DNA from: Deltaproteobacteria bacterium
GTDB lineage: Bacteria > Desulfobacterota > Desulfobacteria > Desulfobacterales > UBA2156
Assembly: GCA_019309485.1 (NCBI GenBank)
Contig: JAFDGC010000040.1
Location: forward strand, 1 to 33,392
Reading direction: 5' to 3'
Length of the DNA: 33,392 nt
Program-made: the position numbers and the translations under genes
The notes under the pieces: model-generated
What the model saw: the letters and a program-made list of their open reading frames with translations, nothing else
Database searches by the model: none
What the model was told of the DNA's origin: nothing
In this document: positions 6,352 through 15,176 of the stretch, piece after piece
Layout: every line of letters begins with the position of its first letter
How positions within the stretch are numbered: position 1 is the first letter of the stretch

Positions 6352-8415
6352 ATGATCAAAGAGAACACTCAAAACACATTGAAAGACCATCTCCAAGCGG
6401 TCAAAAACGGGAAACGATCCTTTGAAAACGCCTTCCAGGGCGTTTCGCGCATGATCCTGGAAGACCCCATCGAAAAAGTCGTGGTCAACGGCAGGACCAC
6501 CTATGATTTCAAGATTTTTCGATCCGGTAAAAAGCACATCGTGGGCTTGTATGATGAAATCAACAGCTTTGTCTCCTTTGTCAAGGACGCGGCCGAAGGG
6601 GGATCCTCCAAGGAGATGGCCTTTGTCCTCGTGGGAGAGCCGGGCAACGGCAAAACCTATTTCATCGAGTGCGTCTGCGCCTTGTACCGGCGATTTCTCT
6701 CCGAAGAAAAAAACCGCAAGTACACCTTTCGGTTCACCGGAATGGATCAGATCAGCGGGTACGGAAAACTTTCCGTCATCGAATCCCAGACCTATGAAGA
6801 CCCCATGATTCTGGCCATGAATCTCTTCGAGGACGCTTCGGCCAACAAGGCATTTTTGGCCGAAGCCGCCGGGTTCACGGACCGGGAGATCGACATTGTG
6901 TATGAAAATTACCGCCCCCTGGGGGCCTGTTCGGGATACATCTTAAACGACATCCGGACGCACACCGGCGGCGACGTGAACGCCATGCTCGATTTCGTGC
7001 AGATTGTACCCGTGCCCCTCATCGAAAGCCTGGGGACGATCACCGGCAAGTATCCGGCCAAGGACAAAATCACGTCGTCTTCCGTGGACCTTTTGGGGGA
7101 AGAATCAATCCAGCGCATGCTGCACATCACGGACACCAACAATCCCTACCGGTTCGACCTGAGAAGAGGGGCATTGGCGCGGGTGGCCGGAGGCGGCATT
7201 CACTTCAGCGACGAGATCTTCAAAAATAAAAAGGACCTGATCCAGGTTTACCTGGGGGTGATCCAGAACCGGGTCATCGAAATCGACGGCTACAAGTGGC
7301 CCATCGATACCCTGATTCTTGCCACCAGCAACAACTCCGAATTCAACCGCTTTCTGGCGGAAAAGGAAGAATCCCCCATCGTGGACCGGTGCCGGATCTG
7401 CTACGTCTCCCACAATACGGACTATCGTCTGCAGGAATTGCTGACCCAGTACGCCATCGGCAGCGAGACCAAGACCACCTTTTCCAAGGAAAAGCTGCAC
7501 ATCGATCCCAACTTGAACTATGCCGCATCGGTGGCCGTGACCCTTACCCGGATCCCCCGCTCGGAGAAACTCACCCCCGTGGAGACCATGAAGCTGGCTG
7601 CCGGGGAAGTGGCCGGCGAAAAGAGCATCAAAACGCTGGCCGAGGTCATCGACACCCTGGGGCAAAACCCGGATATTACCAAGCGCTTCGGCCAAAAAGG
7701 GCTGGGGCAGCGGAACCTGGGGAGGGCCATCCAGCTCCTCATCGAAAGCTCCGAGACCAACGAAGGAAAGTGCATGTTCGCCTATGACATTTTCAAGGCC
7801 CTGGAACGGATCGTCCTGGATTACGTCACCGAAGAGGCCGACCGGGGGAAATATCTCGAAGACCTCAAGATCGCCAGGGGGCTTTACCGGGAACGCATCA
7901 TGACGGAGATGTTCAACGCTTACATGGACGAACCCATGGCCATCAAAAAGGACGTCATGAACTACGTGAACATGATCATCGGCATCGATGCCGAAAACCT
8001 GGGTCCCGACAAGATGTGGAAGTACAAGGATCCCCAGACCGGTGAACTCAAGGCCATTAAGATCGATGAACGCTTCATCAAAAGCGTGGAAGAACGCCTG
8101 GAACTCAAGACCGAGGAACAGCGGGAGACCTTCCGGACGGCCATCCGGAAGATTTATGGGCAAAAGATCTCCGTGAATCCCAATTACGATTTCATGGACA
8201 ACCTGGAACTGGTCAAGGCTGTCACCGAGGTGCGCCTCAAGTCGGACATCGCCGGCGCCGGGAGCCTCATCGGTGCTTTGGCCAACCGGACCAACGAAGA
8301 AAATCAGAAGCTCTACGACCGGATGCTCACAACCATGGAAGGCAAGCTGGAATACTGTCCCACCTGCGCCCAGAAGACCATCGAGTACTTCTGCACCCAG
8401 GAGGATGAAAATTAA
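6352..8415 (+). CDS. prkA: PrkA-family AAA+ / serine protein kinase (YeaG-like)
   Basis: 687-aa cytoplasmic protein of the PrkA/YeaG family, an AAA+ fold reported to act as a Ser kinase or ATPase in stress and sporulation signalling. Walker A is GEPGNGKT (95-102), the Walker B-like strand is GGIHFSDE (281-288), and a sensor-like Asn follows in ATSNNSEF. The PrkA C-terminal kinase-like domain occupies about 400-640. The C-terminus carries three cysteines, C669-x2-C672-x8-C681, possibly metal-binding. The start ATG follows GGGGG. It heads a plus-strand operon with yeaH, spoVR and a second PrkA-like gene. Biochemical activity in this organism is inferred from the family only. Confidence 0.92.
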   Translation: MIKENTQNTLKDHLQAVKNGKRSFENAFQGVSRMILEDPIEKVVVNGRTTYDFKIFRSGKKHIVGLYDEINSFVSFVKDAAEGGSSKEMAFVLVGEPGNGKTYFIECVCALYRRFLSEEKNRKYTFRFTGMDQISGYGKLSVIESQTYEDPMILAMNLFEDASANKAFLAEAAGFTDREIDIVYENYRPLGACSGYILNDIRTHTGGDVNAMLDFVQIVPVPLIESLGTITGKYPAKDKITSSSVDLLGEESIQRMLHITDTNNPYRFDLRRGALARVAGGGIHFSDEIFKNKKDLIQVYLGVIQNRVIEIDGYKWPIDTLILATSNNSEFNRFLAEKEESPIVDRCRICYVSHNTDYRLQELLTQYAIGSETKTTFSKEKLHIDPNLNYAASVAVTLTRIPRSEKLTPVETMKLAAGEVAGEKSIKTLAEVIDTLGQNPDITKRFGQKGLGQRNLGRAIQLLIESSETNEGKCMFAYDIFKALERIVLDYVTEEADRGKYLEDLKIARGLYRERIMTEMFNAYMDEPMAIKKDVMNYVNMIIGIDAENLGPDKMWKYKDPQTGELKAIKIDERFIKSVEERLELKTEEQRETFRTAIRKIYGQKISVNPNYDFMDNLELVKAVTEVRLKSDIAGAGSLIGALANRTNEENQKLYDRMLTTMEGKLEYCPTCAQKTIEYFCTQEDEN

Positions 8416-8419
8416 GGAA

Positions 8420-8459
8420 GGGGTCAAGGGTTCAAGGGGTCAAGGGGTCAAGGATTCGA
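8420..8459. repeat. 8-bp tandem repeat, five units
   Basis: Between prkA and yeaH the unit GGGGTCAA occurs as GGGGTCAA, GGGTTCAA, GGGGTCAA, GGGGTCAA and a diverged GGATTCGA, head to tail. It lies just after the prkA stop and before the yeaH ribosome binding region. The unit count is small enough to vary by slippage. No gene product is encoded. Confidence 0.85.
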
Positions 8460-8498
8460 GAAGCTGAGTGGAATCCAGGGTGGCAGATCGAAAGGGTC

Positions 8499-9734
8499 AT
8501 GATTCTCATGGGTATTTATTCATCATATGATCTGAGCGTGTTGCAGGACATGCAGGCGCCCCAGTATACGTACACCACCGGCATGCGCTCCCTGGAAGAA
8601 CTCCTGGACCGGGACAGGCAACGGGAAAAAGACGGGTTCCCCCGAAAGATCAGGATCGGCCGCCTCATGAAACCCGGTAAAGGGCAAAAGGGGAAGGTGG
8701 TGGTGGTTCCCACCACCGTGGAGGAGAAGTTCATCCACGATCCCACCATACGGCCTCCGGGGGAAGAAGGTGCTTCAGGCGGCTCCGGCGAGGGGGAAGA
8801 AGGGGATGTGATCGGCGAAGAACCCGTCCGGGGAGGCACGCCGGCCGGGGCCGGGCCCGGGGAGGGGGAAGGCGCCGAACACGAAATCGAATCGGACGCC
8901 TATGACCTGGGAAAAATACTCACCGAAAAATTCGAGTTGCCCAATCTCAAGGACAAAGGAAAGAAGCGTTCCCTCACCCGGTACACCTATGATCTCACGG
9001 ACCGGCACCGGGGGTTCGGTCAGGTGCTGGACAAAAAGGCCACTCTCCGTCGGATCCTGCGCACCAACCGGGAACTGGGAAATATCCCGGATTGGGAAGA
9101 CATGGACCCCACCCGGTTTCTCATTTCCCCCGATGATCTGGTGTATCGTATCCTGTCTCCGGAAAAGGATTTCGAGTCCCAGGCCGTGGTCTTTTTTTTA
9201 AGGGACTATTCGGGATCCATGGGGGGCAAGGCCACGGATGCGGTGGTAACCCAGCATGTCCTCATTTACAGCTGGCTCCTCTACCAGTACGCCCGGCAGG
9301 TGGAATCCCGGTTCATCCTCCATGATACGGAGGCCAAGGAAGTGGAGGATTTTTATACCTATTACAATTCCCAGGTGGCCGGCGGGACCAAGGTGGCCTC
9401 GGCCTATCGTTTCGTCAATGAAATCATCCGGAAAGAAAATCTTGCCGCCGATTACAACATCTACGTCTTCCACGGAACGGATGGAGACGATTGGGACACC
9501 GGAGGGAAGGAAACCCTTCCGGAGCTCAAAACGCTTTTGACCCATGTCAACCGCATGGGGATCAGTATCGCGGAGCACGCCCCTTCCGTCACCCATAACA
9601 CCGAAATGGAGCGATACCTCAAGCAGTCCGGATTCCTTGAAGAAAAGTCCGGGCTCATCCGCCTGGATGTGATGGAGGAAAGCGCCGGAGAGGCCCGGCT
9701 CATCGAGGGCATCAAGACACTCATTTCTCCCTGA
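8499..9734 (+). CDS. yeaH: YeaH/YhbH family protein (DUF444) with von Willebrand A-type domain
   Basis: 411 aa. An N-terminal region is followed by a Gly/Glu-rich, probably disordered linker (about 86-130) and a C-terminal vWA-like domain with the MIDAS motif DYSGS (236-240) and the HGTDGDDWD segment. The family (DUF444; E. coli YeaH, Bacillus YhbH) is nearly always encoded beside prkA and is thought to be a partner or substrate of the kinase; its molecular role is not established. ATG 8499 has AAAGGG very close upstream; ATG 8508 is an alternative. The spoVR gene starts 7 bases after its stop. Confidence 0.9.
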   Translation: MILMGIYSSYDLSVLQDMQAPQYTYTTGMRSLEELLDRDRQREKDGFPRKIRIGRLMKPGKGQKGKVVVVPTTVEEKFIHDPTIRPPGEEGASGGSGEGEEGDVIGEEPVRGGTPAGAGPGEGEGAEHEIESDAYDLGKILTEKFELPNLKDKGKKRSLTRYTYDLTDRHRGFGQVLDKKATLRRILRTNRELGNIPDWEDMDPTRFLISPDDLVYRILSPEKDFESQAVVFFLRDYSGSMGGKATDAVVTQHVLIYSWLLYQYARQVESRFILHDTEAKEVEDFYTYYNSQVAGGTKVASAYRFVNEIIRKENLAADYNIYVFHGTDGDDWDTGGKETLPELKTLLTHVNRMGISIAEHAPSVTHNTEMERYLKQSGFLEEKSGLIRLDVMEESAGEARLIEGIKTLISP

Positions 9735-9741
9735 GGAACTC

Positions 9742-11391
9742 ATGGAACTCATCGGTCTGCACGCCAAGAAGATCATGGAAGGCTGCAAAGAACGCGCCCG
9801 GGACGCCGGCCTTTCCTTTTCCAATGAAACGCTGGAATATATCGTCACCAACCGGGATCTTTTGGAGCTATCTCCCAAGGGGATGATTCCCACCATGTAC
9901 GATTACTGGGTCCACGACGTGGAAGTGCTGAAAGAAAAGGGGCGCTACGAACTCTACCCCGGAAACCCGTACGAAACGGTGATCAACACCCGGCCGCCCA
10001 TTTCCTTTTATAACGACAACAACCCGGACTGGCTCAACGTGATGATTTTTTATCACGTCCTGGCCCATGTCGATTTTTTTCAAAACAACGCCTTTTTCAA
10101 AAACACCTGGGATTATGACTTTTTGGGCCGGGCCCTTTCCGAAAAGCGGATCATCGCCAAGCTTCGGGCGGAAAAAGGGAGATGGGTGGATTATGTCATC
10201 GAGTTCACCCGGGGCGTCGATAACCTCGTTGGATACCACAGGGAGTTGGCCCAACTCAATTCCCACAAGCCCGACCGGGATCAACGGACACTCGATTACT
10301 ACTTCGATGTCTTTTTGCAATCGGTGAAAAAGGCTCGGATCTCCGAATATCTCAAAGAGGTCGAGCGCTATAACCGTTTCCAAAAAACCTACGGGAACCA
10401 GGGCACGGAGACATTTTTTCTGCAGGTGAAAAAAGAACATCCGGAATTTGAAGCCCTCCTGGAAAGGCATCTCAAAGCCAAGCCCGTCCGGCGCATGGAT
10501 CTCATCGAATACCTGATGGAAAAGTCGGATTTTTTGAACAAAGAAGAAAACCGGTGGATGAAAAGCGTTATGGAAGTGGTTCGGAACACCGCCTTGTTTT
10601 TTGCACCCCAGATCCGAACCAAGATCATGAACGAGGGATGGGCCAGCTTCTGGCATGAAACCCTTTATATGGCGGATGATCGCATCAAGGGGCACGAAGT
10701 CGATTTTGCGCGGGTCAATGCCAATGTGACGGCGCTGCCCAGGGTGGGATTGAATCCGTATGCGCTGGGGATGCGGCTCTTTCGTTACATCGAGGAAATG
10801 GCCGACAAGGGAAAACTGGCGTATGCGTTCGAGCGTCTCTCAAACACGCGGCAGCGGGATGCCTTCGACACCGGCCTTCAAGCGGGGCGGGAGATGATTT
10901 TTTGGGTCCGGGAAAATTTTTCCGACTTCATGTTCATCAACACCTTCCTGGACCAGGATTTTATGACGAAAAACGATCTCTTCGTGGCGGGGCGCCGGTT
11001 GAACGAAGAAAAAATGGTGTGGGAGTATTACATCAAGAGCAAAAAAGCCACCGATTACCGGGCGATGCTTAAAGGCTCCCTCTACCACCCGCCCGCCGTC
11101 ACCGTGGATCCGGAAAAGACAAAAGACGGATCCCTTTATCTGATACACCGTTTCGAAGGGAAAGCCCTGGTAAGCGAGTACATCCCCAACACGATGCTGG
11201 GCATAGAATTTCTTTGGGGCGGCCCGGTGAATCTTGAGACGCAGGAACCCCTGTTCGACGCCCCTTCGACGCACTCCCCCCTGGATCCGGCACCGGGTGC
11301 TGCAACCAAAGAGGCGGCGACATCAGAGATAAAATGGCAGCGCATCCTTTATACCATGAAAGACCGGAAACTAACCAAAAAGACGCTATAA
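9742..11391 (+). CDS. spoVR: SpoVR/YcgB family protein
   Basis: 549 aa, cytoplasmic, matching the SpoVR family in length and motifs: MYDYWVHDVE near the N-terminus, NTRPPISFYNDNN, the HVLAHVDFFQNN segment, and NEGWASFWHETL in the middle. SpoVR was named for spore cortex formation in Bacillus, but homologues are widespread in non-sporulating proteobacteria, usually with prkA and yeaH. The biochemical role is unknown. The conserved His/Glu clusters suggest a metal site, which is inference. It lies 7 bases after yeaH and 20 bases before the second PrkA-like gene. Confidence 0.92.
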   Translation: MELIGLHAKKIMEGCKERARDAGLSFSNETLEYIVTNRDLLELSPKGMIPTMYDYWVHDVEVLKEKGRYELYPGNPYETVINTRPPISFYNDNNPDWLNVMIFYHVLAHVDFFQNNAFFKNTWDYDFLGRALSEKRIIAKLRAEKGRWVDYVIEFTRGVDNLVGYHRELAQLNSHKPDRDQRTLDYYFDVFLQSVKKARISEYLKEVERYNRFQKTYGNQGTETFFLQVKKEHPEFEALLERHLKAKPVRRMDLIEYLMEKSDFLNKEENRWMKSVMEVVRNTALFFAPQIRTKIMNEGWASFWHETLYMADDRIKGHEVDFARVNANVTALPRVGLNPYALGMRLFRYIEEMADKGKLAYAFERLSNTRQRDAFDTGLQAGREMIFWVRENFSDFMFINTFLDQDFMTKNDLFVAGRRLNEEKMVWEYYIKSKKATDYRAMLKGSLYHPPAVTVDPEKTKDGSLYLIHRFEGKALVSEYIPNTMLGIEFLWGGPVNLETQEPLFDAPSTHSPLDPAPGAATKEAATSEIKWQRILYTMKDRKLTKKTL

Positions 11392-11411
11392 CGACCATCG
11401 AAGTGCGAAAA

Positions 11412-13727
11412 ATGGAAGATATCGAAAAAGCCCTGGAGCATTTGAATAAGAGTTTAGGCGATCTGGAGCAGCGCACCCCCATTGACTTTGAGACCTTTCT
11501 CGAAGAAGCAACGATAAGGCCCCAAAGGGTCATCCGCAATATTTTTCAGGCCTTTTACGACATGGTGATGGCCCATGTGGAGGCGAAAGGGGAGGCGAAG
11601 GAAGACGAAAAGGAATTGAACGGATACCTCCATTATGATTGCACCCGGCTCCTGGTGGAAGGGGCGGATCACCCTTTTTTTGCGGATCGGCTTTTTTCGA
11701 CCCGGTGGGTCCATCATGTGGAGGCCATGCGTCAAGGAGCCCAGCAAAACAAAATATACATTTTCGACGGGCCGCCGGGGTGCGGGAAAAGCACCTTTTT
11801 GAACAATCTGTTGAAAAAATTCGAGGAGTACGCCAACACAGACGACGGGATGCGTTACGAGATCCTCTGGCGCATCGACCGGGGAATCCTGGGAAGTGCC
11901 GCCGGGGGGGAACCCAATCCCCTGATGGAGCACCTGATACGCTTGTTGGAGCAGCCGGATGTGGAGACCCCCGGCGAGACCCTGGAAGAAACAGTGTCGG
12001 AGGACGGGGAATGGAAAGGGGCCCTGGCCACCGAAGGTCTCGTGGAAATCCCCTGTCCCAGCCACGACAATCCCCTGCTCATCGTCCCGCGGGACCGCCG
12101 CCGGTCCTTTCTGGACGACCTTTTTAAGAACAACGAATTCAAGTGGAAGCTTTCCACGGAAAAAGAGTATGAATGGGTCTTTAACGACACGCCGTGCACG
12201 ATTTGCAGCACCCTTTACGAGGCATTGCTGGAACGCCTGAAAAGCGCCAAGGCGGTTTTTCAACTCGTGTGGGCCCGGCCGTACCGGATTAATCGACGCC
12301 TGGGAGAAGGCATCAGCGTCTACAACCCCGGGGACAAACCCATGCGGCAGGAAGTGCTGGGAAACCCCATGCTGCAAAAACGGATCAACACCCTCTTCAA
12401 AGACAGCAACCGGGTGCAATACCTGTTCTCGCGTTACGCCAAGACCAATAACGGCATTTACGCCCTCATGGACATCAAAAGCCATAATGTGGAGCGGCTC
12501 ATCGAACTGCACAACATCGTAAGCGAAGGCGTCCACAAGGTGGAGGACTTTGAAGAAAGCGTCAATTCCCTTTTCATGGCGGTGATGAACCCCGAAGATA
12601 AAAAAAACGTCTCCGGAATTCCCTCCTTCTCGGACCGCATCGAATACATCCACATCCCCTACGTCATGGACTTGAGGACGGAGGTGGAAATTTACCGGTC
12701 CGTTTTCGGGAGGCAGATCGACGAAAGTTTCATCCCCCGCATCCTGCACAATTTCGCCCGGGTGATTATTTCGAGCCGGCTCAGGGCCCGCTCGGACGCC
12801 CTGCTCGAATGGATCGGGGACCCGGAAGTCTATCGACGGTACTGCGATAAGAATCTGCACCTGCTCAAGATCGAACTGTATACGGGACACGTTCCGAATT
12901 GGCTCTCGGAAGAACACCGGAAACAACTGACGGCCAAGCGACGCCGGGAAATTTTGGCCGAAGCGGATACGGAAGGAGAAAAAGGATTTTCCGGCCGGGA
13001 TTCCATCCGACTGTTCAACCGTTTTTATTCCGCCAATGCAAAGACGGAGCGCCTCATCAACATGTCCATGCTGTGTCAGTTTTTCAATCAGATCCAGAAA
13101 GAGGAGCCCGACGCCATCCCGGAAGGATTTCTGGAATCCCTTCATTCCATGTACGACTACACCATTTTACAGGAAGTCAAGGAGTCCCTTTACTACTACA
13201 ATGAAGAGCAGATTTCCCGGGAGATCCAGAATTATCTATTTGCCCTCAACTTTGAAATCGGGGCGAAAGAAAAGTGTATTTTCACCGAAGATGTCCTGGA
13301 AATTACGGAAGAGTTTCTAAGCGCCATCGAAAGCCGGCTGCTGGGCGGCGACATTGAAGCGGAAAAACGGATCGCCTTCCGGAAGGAAGTTCAGAAGGAA
13401 TACACCTCCAATACCCTGACCCGGGAAATCATGGTGGAGGGAAAGCCCATCACGGAGACGGAACTCTACGTCTCCATGCACGGACGCTACGTCTTTAATC
13501 TCAAAAAGAAGGTGCTGGAGCCGTTTTTGAAAAACGAAAATTTCCGGCGGGCCGTCAAGGAGTACGGAGAGGAGGACTTCAAGGCCCACGATCGAAAGAT
13601 CCGGGAAGACGTTACCTTCATGATGCAAAACCTGGTAAAACGCTTCCGGTACACCGCCCAGGGGGCCAAGGAGATCGGGATTTACGTCATCGACAGCGAT
13701 CTGGCCCGGCGGTTTTCCGAGGACTAA
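11412..13727 (+). CDS. second, divergent PrkA-like AAA+ ATPase
   Basis: 771 aa from ATG 11412. Walker A is GPPGCGKS (120-127). The expected Walker B strand reads NNGIYALMDI (about 346-355). The overall layout resembles PrkA, but it is about 85 residues longer and shares little primary sequence with the first copy. Between Walker A and Walker B is an insertion with CPSH (215-218) and CTIC (262-265), which could form a Cys3His zinc site. The C-terminal half (about 560-771) is alpha-helical and rich in charged residues. The start is uncertain: no good Shine-Dalgarno precedes 11412, and an in-frame ATG at 11334 would overlap spoVR by 58 bases. Position and spacing make it the fourth gene of the prkA operon. 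Likely role: partner or regulator of PrkA, by inference. Confidence 0.85.
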   Translation: MEDIEKALEHLNKSLGDLEQRTPIDFETFLEEATIRPQRVIRNIFQAFYDMVMAHVEAKGEAKEDEKELNGYLHYDCTRLLVEGADHPFFADRLFSTRWVHHVEAMRQGAQQNKIYIFDGPPGCGKSTFLNNLLKKFEEYANTDDGMRYEILWRIDRGILGSAAGGEPNPLMEHLIRLLEQPDVETPGETLEETVSEDGEWKGALATEGLVEIPCPSHDNPLLIVPRDRRRSFLDDLFKNNEFKWKLSTEKEYEWVFNDTPCTICSTLYEALLERLKSAKAVFQLVWARPYRINRRLGEGISVYNPGDKPMRQEVLGNPMLQKRINTLFKDSNRVQYLFSRYAKTNNGIYALMDIKSHNVERLIELHNIVSEGVHKVEDFEESVNSLFMAVMNPEDKKNVSGIPSFSDRIEYIHIPYVMDLRTEVEIYRSVFGRQIDESFIPRILHNFARVIISSRLRARSDALLEWIGDPEVYRRYCDKNLHLLKIELYTGHVPNWLSEEHRKQLTAKRRREILAEADTEGEKGFSGRDSIRLFNRFYSANAKTERLINMSMLCQFFNQIQKEEPDAIPEGFLESLHSMYDYTILQEVKESLYYYNEEQISREIQNYLFALNFEIGAKEKCIFTEDVLEITEEFLSAIESRLLGGDIEAEKRIAFRKEVQKEYTSNTLTREIMVEGKPITETELYVSMHGRYVFNLKKKVLEPFLKNENFRRAVKEYGEEDFKAHDRKIREDVTFMMQNLVKRFRYTAQGAKEIGIYVIDSDLARRFSED

Positions 13728-13748
13728 CGCTCCTTTTCAGGAACAGGT

Positions 13749-15176
13749 TTACCCCAATCTTTCCAGCAGCCTCTCGTGAATGTTGTCGAACCCCCCGTTG
13801 GACATGATCAGGACCAGATCTCCGGGCGCGGAATTTTTTACCAGAAATTCGATGATGCCGTCGGTCTCTTCGAAGTAATGGGCGTCTTTTCCCCGGGCCC
13901 TCAAATCCGTCACCAGCTTTTCGGATGAAAAGCGAAGATGTTCCGGGACCTTACTTAGCAAAGGGGGTTTCCGGATGCAGATGAGGTCCGCGCCGTCGAA
14001 GGCCTTCGGATAGACATCCTGGAAAACATTCCGCATGCTCGTGTTCGTGCGCGGCTCGAAAACAGCGATCAAGCGGCCGTTTCCGAAACAGCCCTTCAGC
14101 GCGGCCACGGTTTCCCGGACCGCAGTGGGGTGATGGGCAAAGTCATCCATAATGACGATGCCGTTTTTCACCCCCCGGATTTCCTGGCGCCTTTTTACAC
14201 CCTGAAACGTCAACAGTGCGGCTTTGACGGCGTCCGCCGGAATTCCCAGGTGCGCCGCGGCCGCCAGCACCGACAGGGTGTTGAGGAGATTGTGGTTTCC
14301 CACAAGGGGGATTTCCCACAGTCCCAAAGATTCTCCGTTATTGAATGGTTCGAAAACGGTTTTCATCCCGGCGGGACGGATCCTTCCGAGCCGCCAGTGG
14401 GCCCCTTCGTTGCGGCCGTAAGTGCGGACCCCTTTCTCCCGGGCATCGGCGAGTCGCATCACTTCGAGATCTTCCGCGCAGGCCACCAGGAGGGTTTCCG
14501 GAGAAAGGCGGGATACGAAATCGGAAAAAGCCCGCCGCACGTGCGCAAAGTCCTCGAAGATATCGGCGTGATCGAACTCGATGCTCGTCAAAATCGCCAC
14601 ATGGGGAGCGTAGTGCAGGAATTTGGGTCCCTTGTCGAAATACGCCGTGTCGTATTCGTCTCCTTCCAGGACCACCCAATCCCCGTTTCCCAGGAGGTAA
14701 TTGCTTTGAAAGTTTTTCACGATGCCGCCGATCAGAAAGGACGGATCCAATCCGGTTTCGAACAGGACATGCGCCAGAAGGGACGCCGTAGTGGTCTTCC
14801 CGTGGGTGCCGGTGACCACCAGCGCTTTTTTGTTCGATACCAAAAACCGGTTCACGGCCTGGGGCATGGAACAAAAGGGGATTCCCGTTTCCCGGAGGGC
14901 TGCGGCCTCCGGGTTGGACGCGGTGATCGCGTTTCCCACCACCACCAGGTCCGGTGGGGGAAAAAGGTTTTCTTTTGAAAATCCGGGTTTCAGCGCGATT
15001 CCTTTTTCCTTTAAAAAGGTGCTCATGGGGGGGTAGACGTTTTCGTCCGAACCGGTGACCCAAAACCCCAATTGCTTCAGCATGCAGGCCAGCGCACCCA
15101 TGGCGGTCCCGCAGACCCCCATGAGGTGCACGGTCTTCACCGCTTCCGGGATGACATTGTTCGAGGACGTGGTCAT
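13749..15176 (-). CDS. mpl: Mpl, UDP-N-acetylmuramate:L-alanyl-gamma-D-glutamyl-meso-diaminopimelate ligase
   Basis: Cytoplasmic Mur-ligase family enzyme, 475 aa, that joins recycled murein tripeptide to UDP-MurNAc. The Rossmann-like N-terminus HLMGVCGTAMGALA (17-30) distinguishes Mpl from MurC (usual HFIGIGG). The ATP loop is TGTHGKTTT (122-130), followed by the EGDEYDTA segment, NHNLLN in the central domain, and DDFAHHPTA and FEPRTNT in the C-terminal domain. The frame is open to 15683, but ATG 15176 is chosen because it overlaps the thioesterase stop as ATGA and places the conserved N-terminus correctly. It converges on the second PrkA-like gene with only 21 bases between stops and no obvious terminator. 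Confidence 0.93.
   Translation of the reverse strand: MTTSSNNVIPEAVKTVHLMGVCGTAMGALACMLKQLGFWVTGSDENVYPPMSTFLKEKGIALKPGFSKENLFPPPDLVVVGNAITASNPEAAALRETGIPFCSMPQAVNRFLVSNKKALVVTGTHGKTTTASLLAHVLFETGLDPSFLIGGIVKNFQSNYLLGNGDWVVLEGDEYDTAYFDKGPKFLHYAPHVAILTSIEFDHADIFEDFAHVRRAFSDFVSRLSPETLLVACAEDLEVMRLADAREKGVRTYGRNEGAHWRLGRIRPAGMKTVFEPFNNGESLGLWEIPLVGNHNLLNTLSVLAAAAHLGIPADAVKAALLTFQGVKRRQEIRGVKNGIVIMDDFAHHPTAVRETVAALKGCFGNGRLIAVFEPRTNTSMRNVFQDVYPKAFDGADLICIRKPPLLSKVPEHLRFSSEKLVTDLRARGKDAHYFEETDGIIEFLVKNSAPGDLVLIMSNGGFDNIHERLLERLG

Noticed and set aside
7105-8427. A 440-codon minus-strand frame opposite prkA
   Set aside because: Antisense shadow of a clearly recognised PrkA gene, with no motif, and spanning the tandem repeat.
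8420-8459. Short CRISPR-like array
   Set aside because: Units are only 8 bases with no spacers and no cas genes are present; it is a simple tandem repeat.
11454-13145. A 563-codon minus-strand frame opposite the second PrkA-like gene
   Set aside because: His/Val/Phe-biased composition typical of antisense frames; the plus-strand protein has Walker A and a coherent fold.
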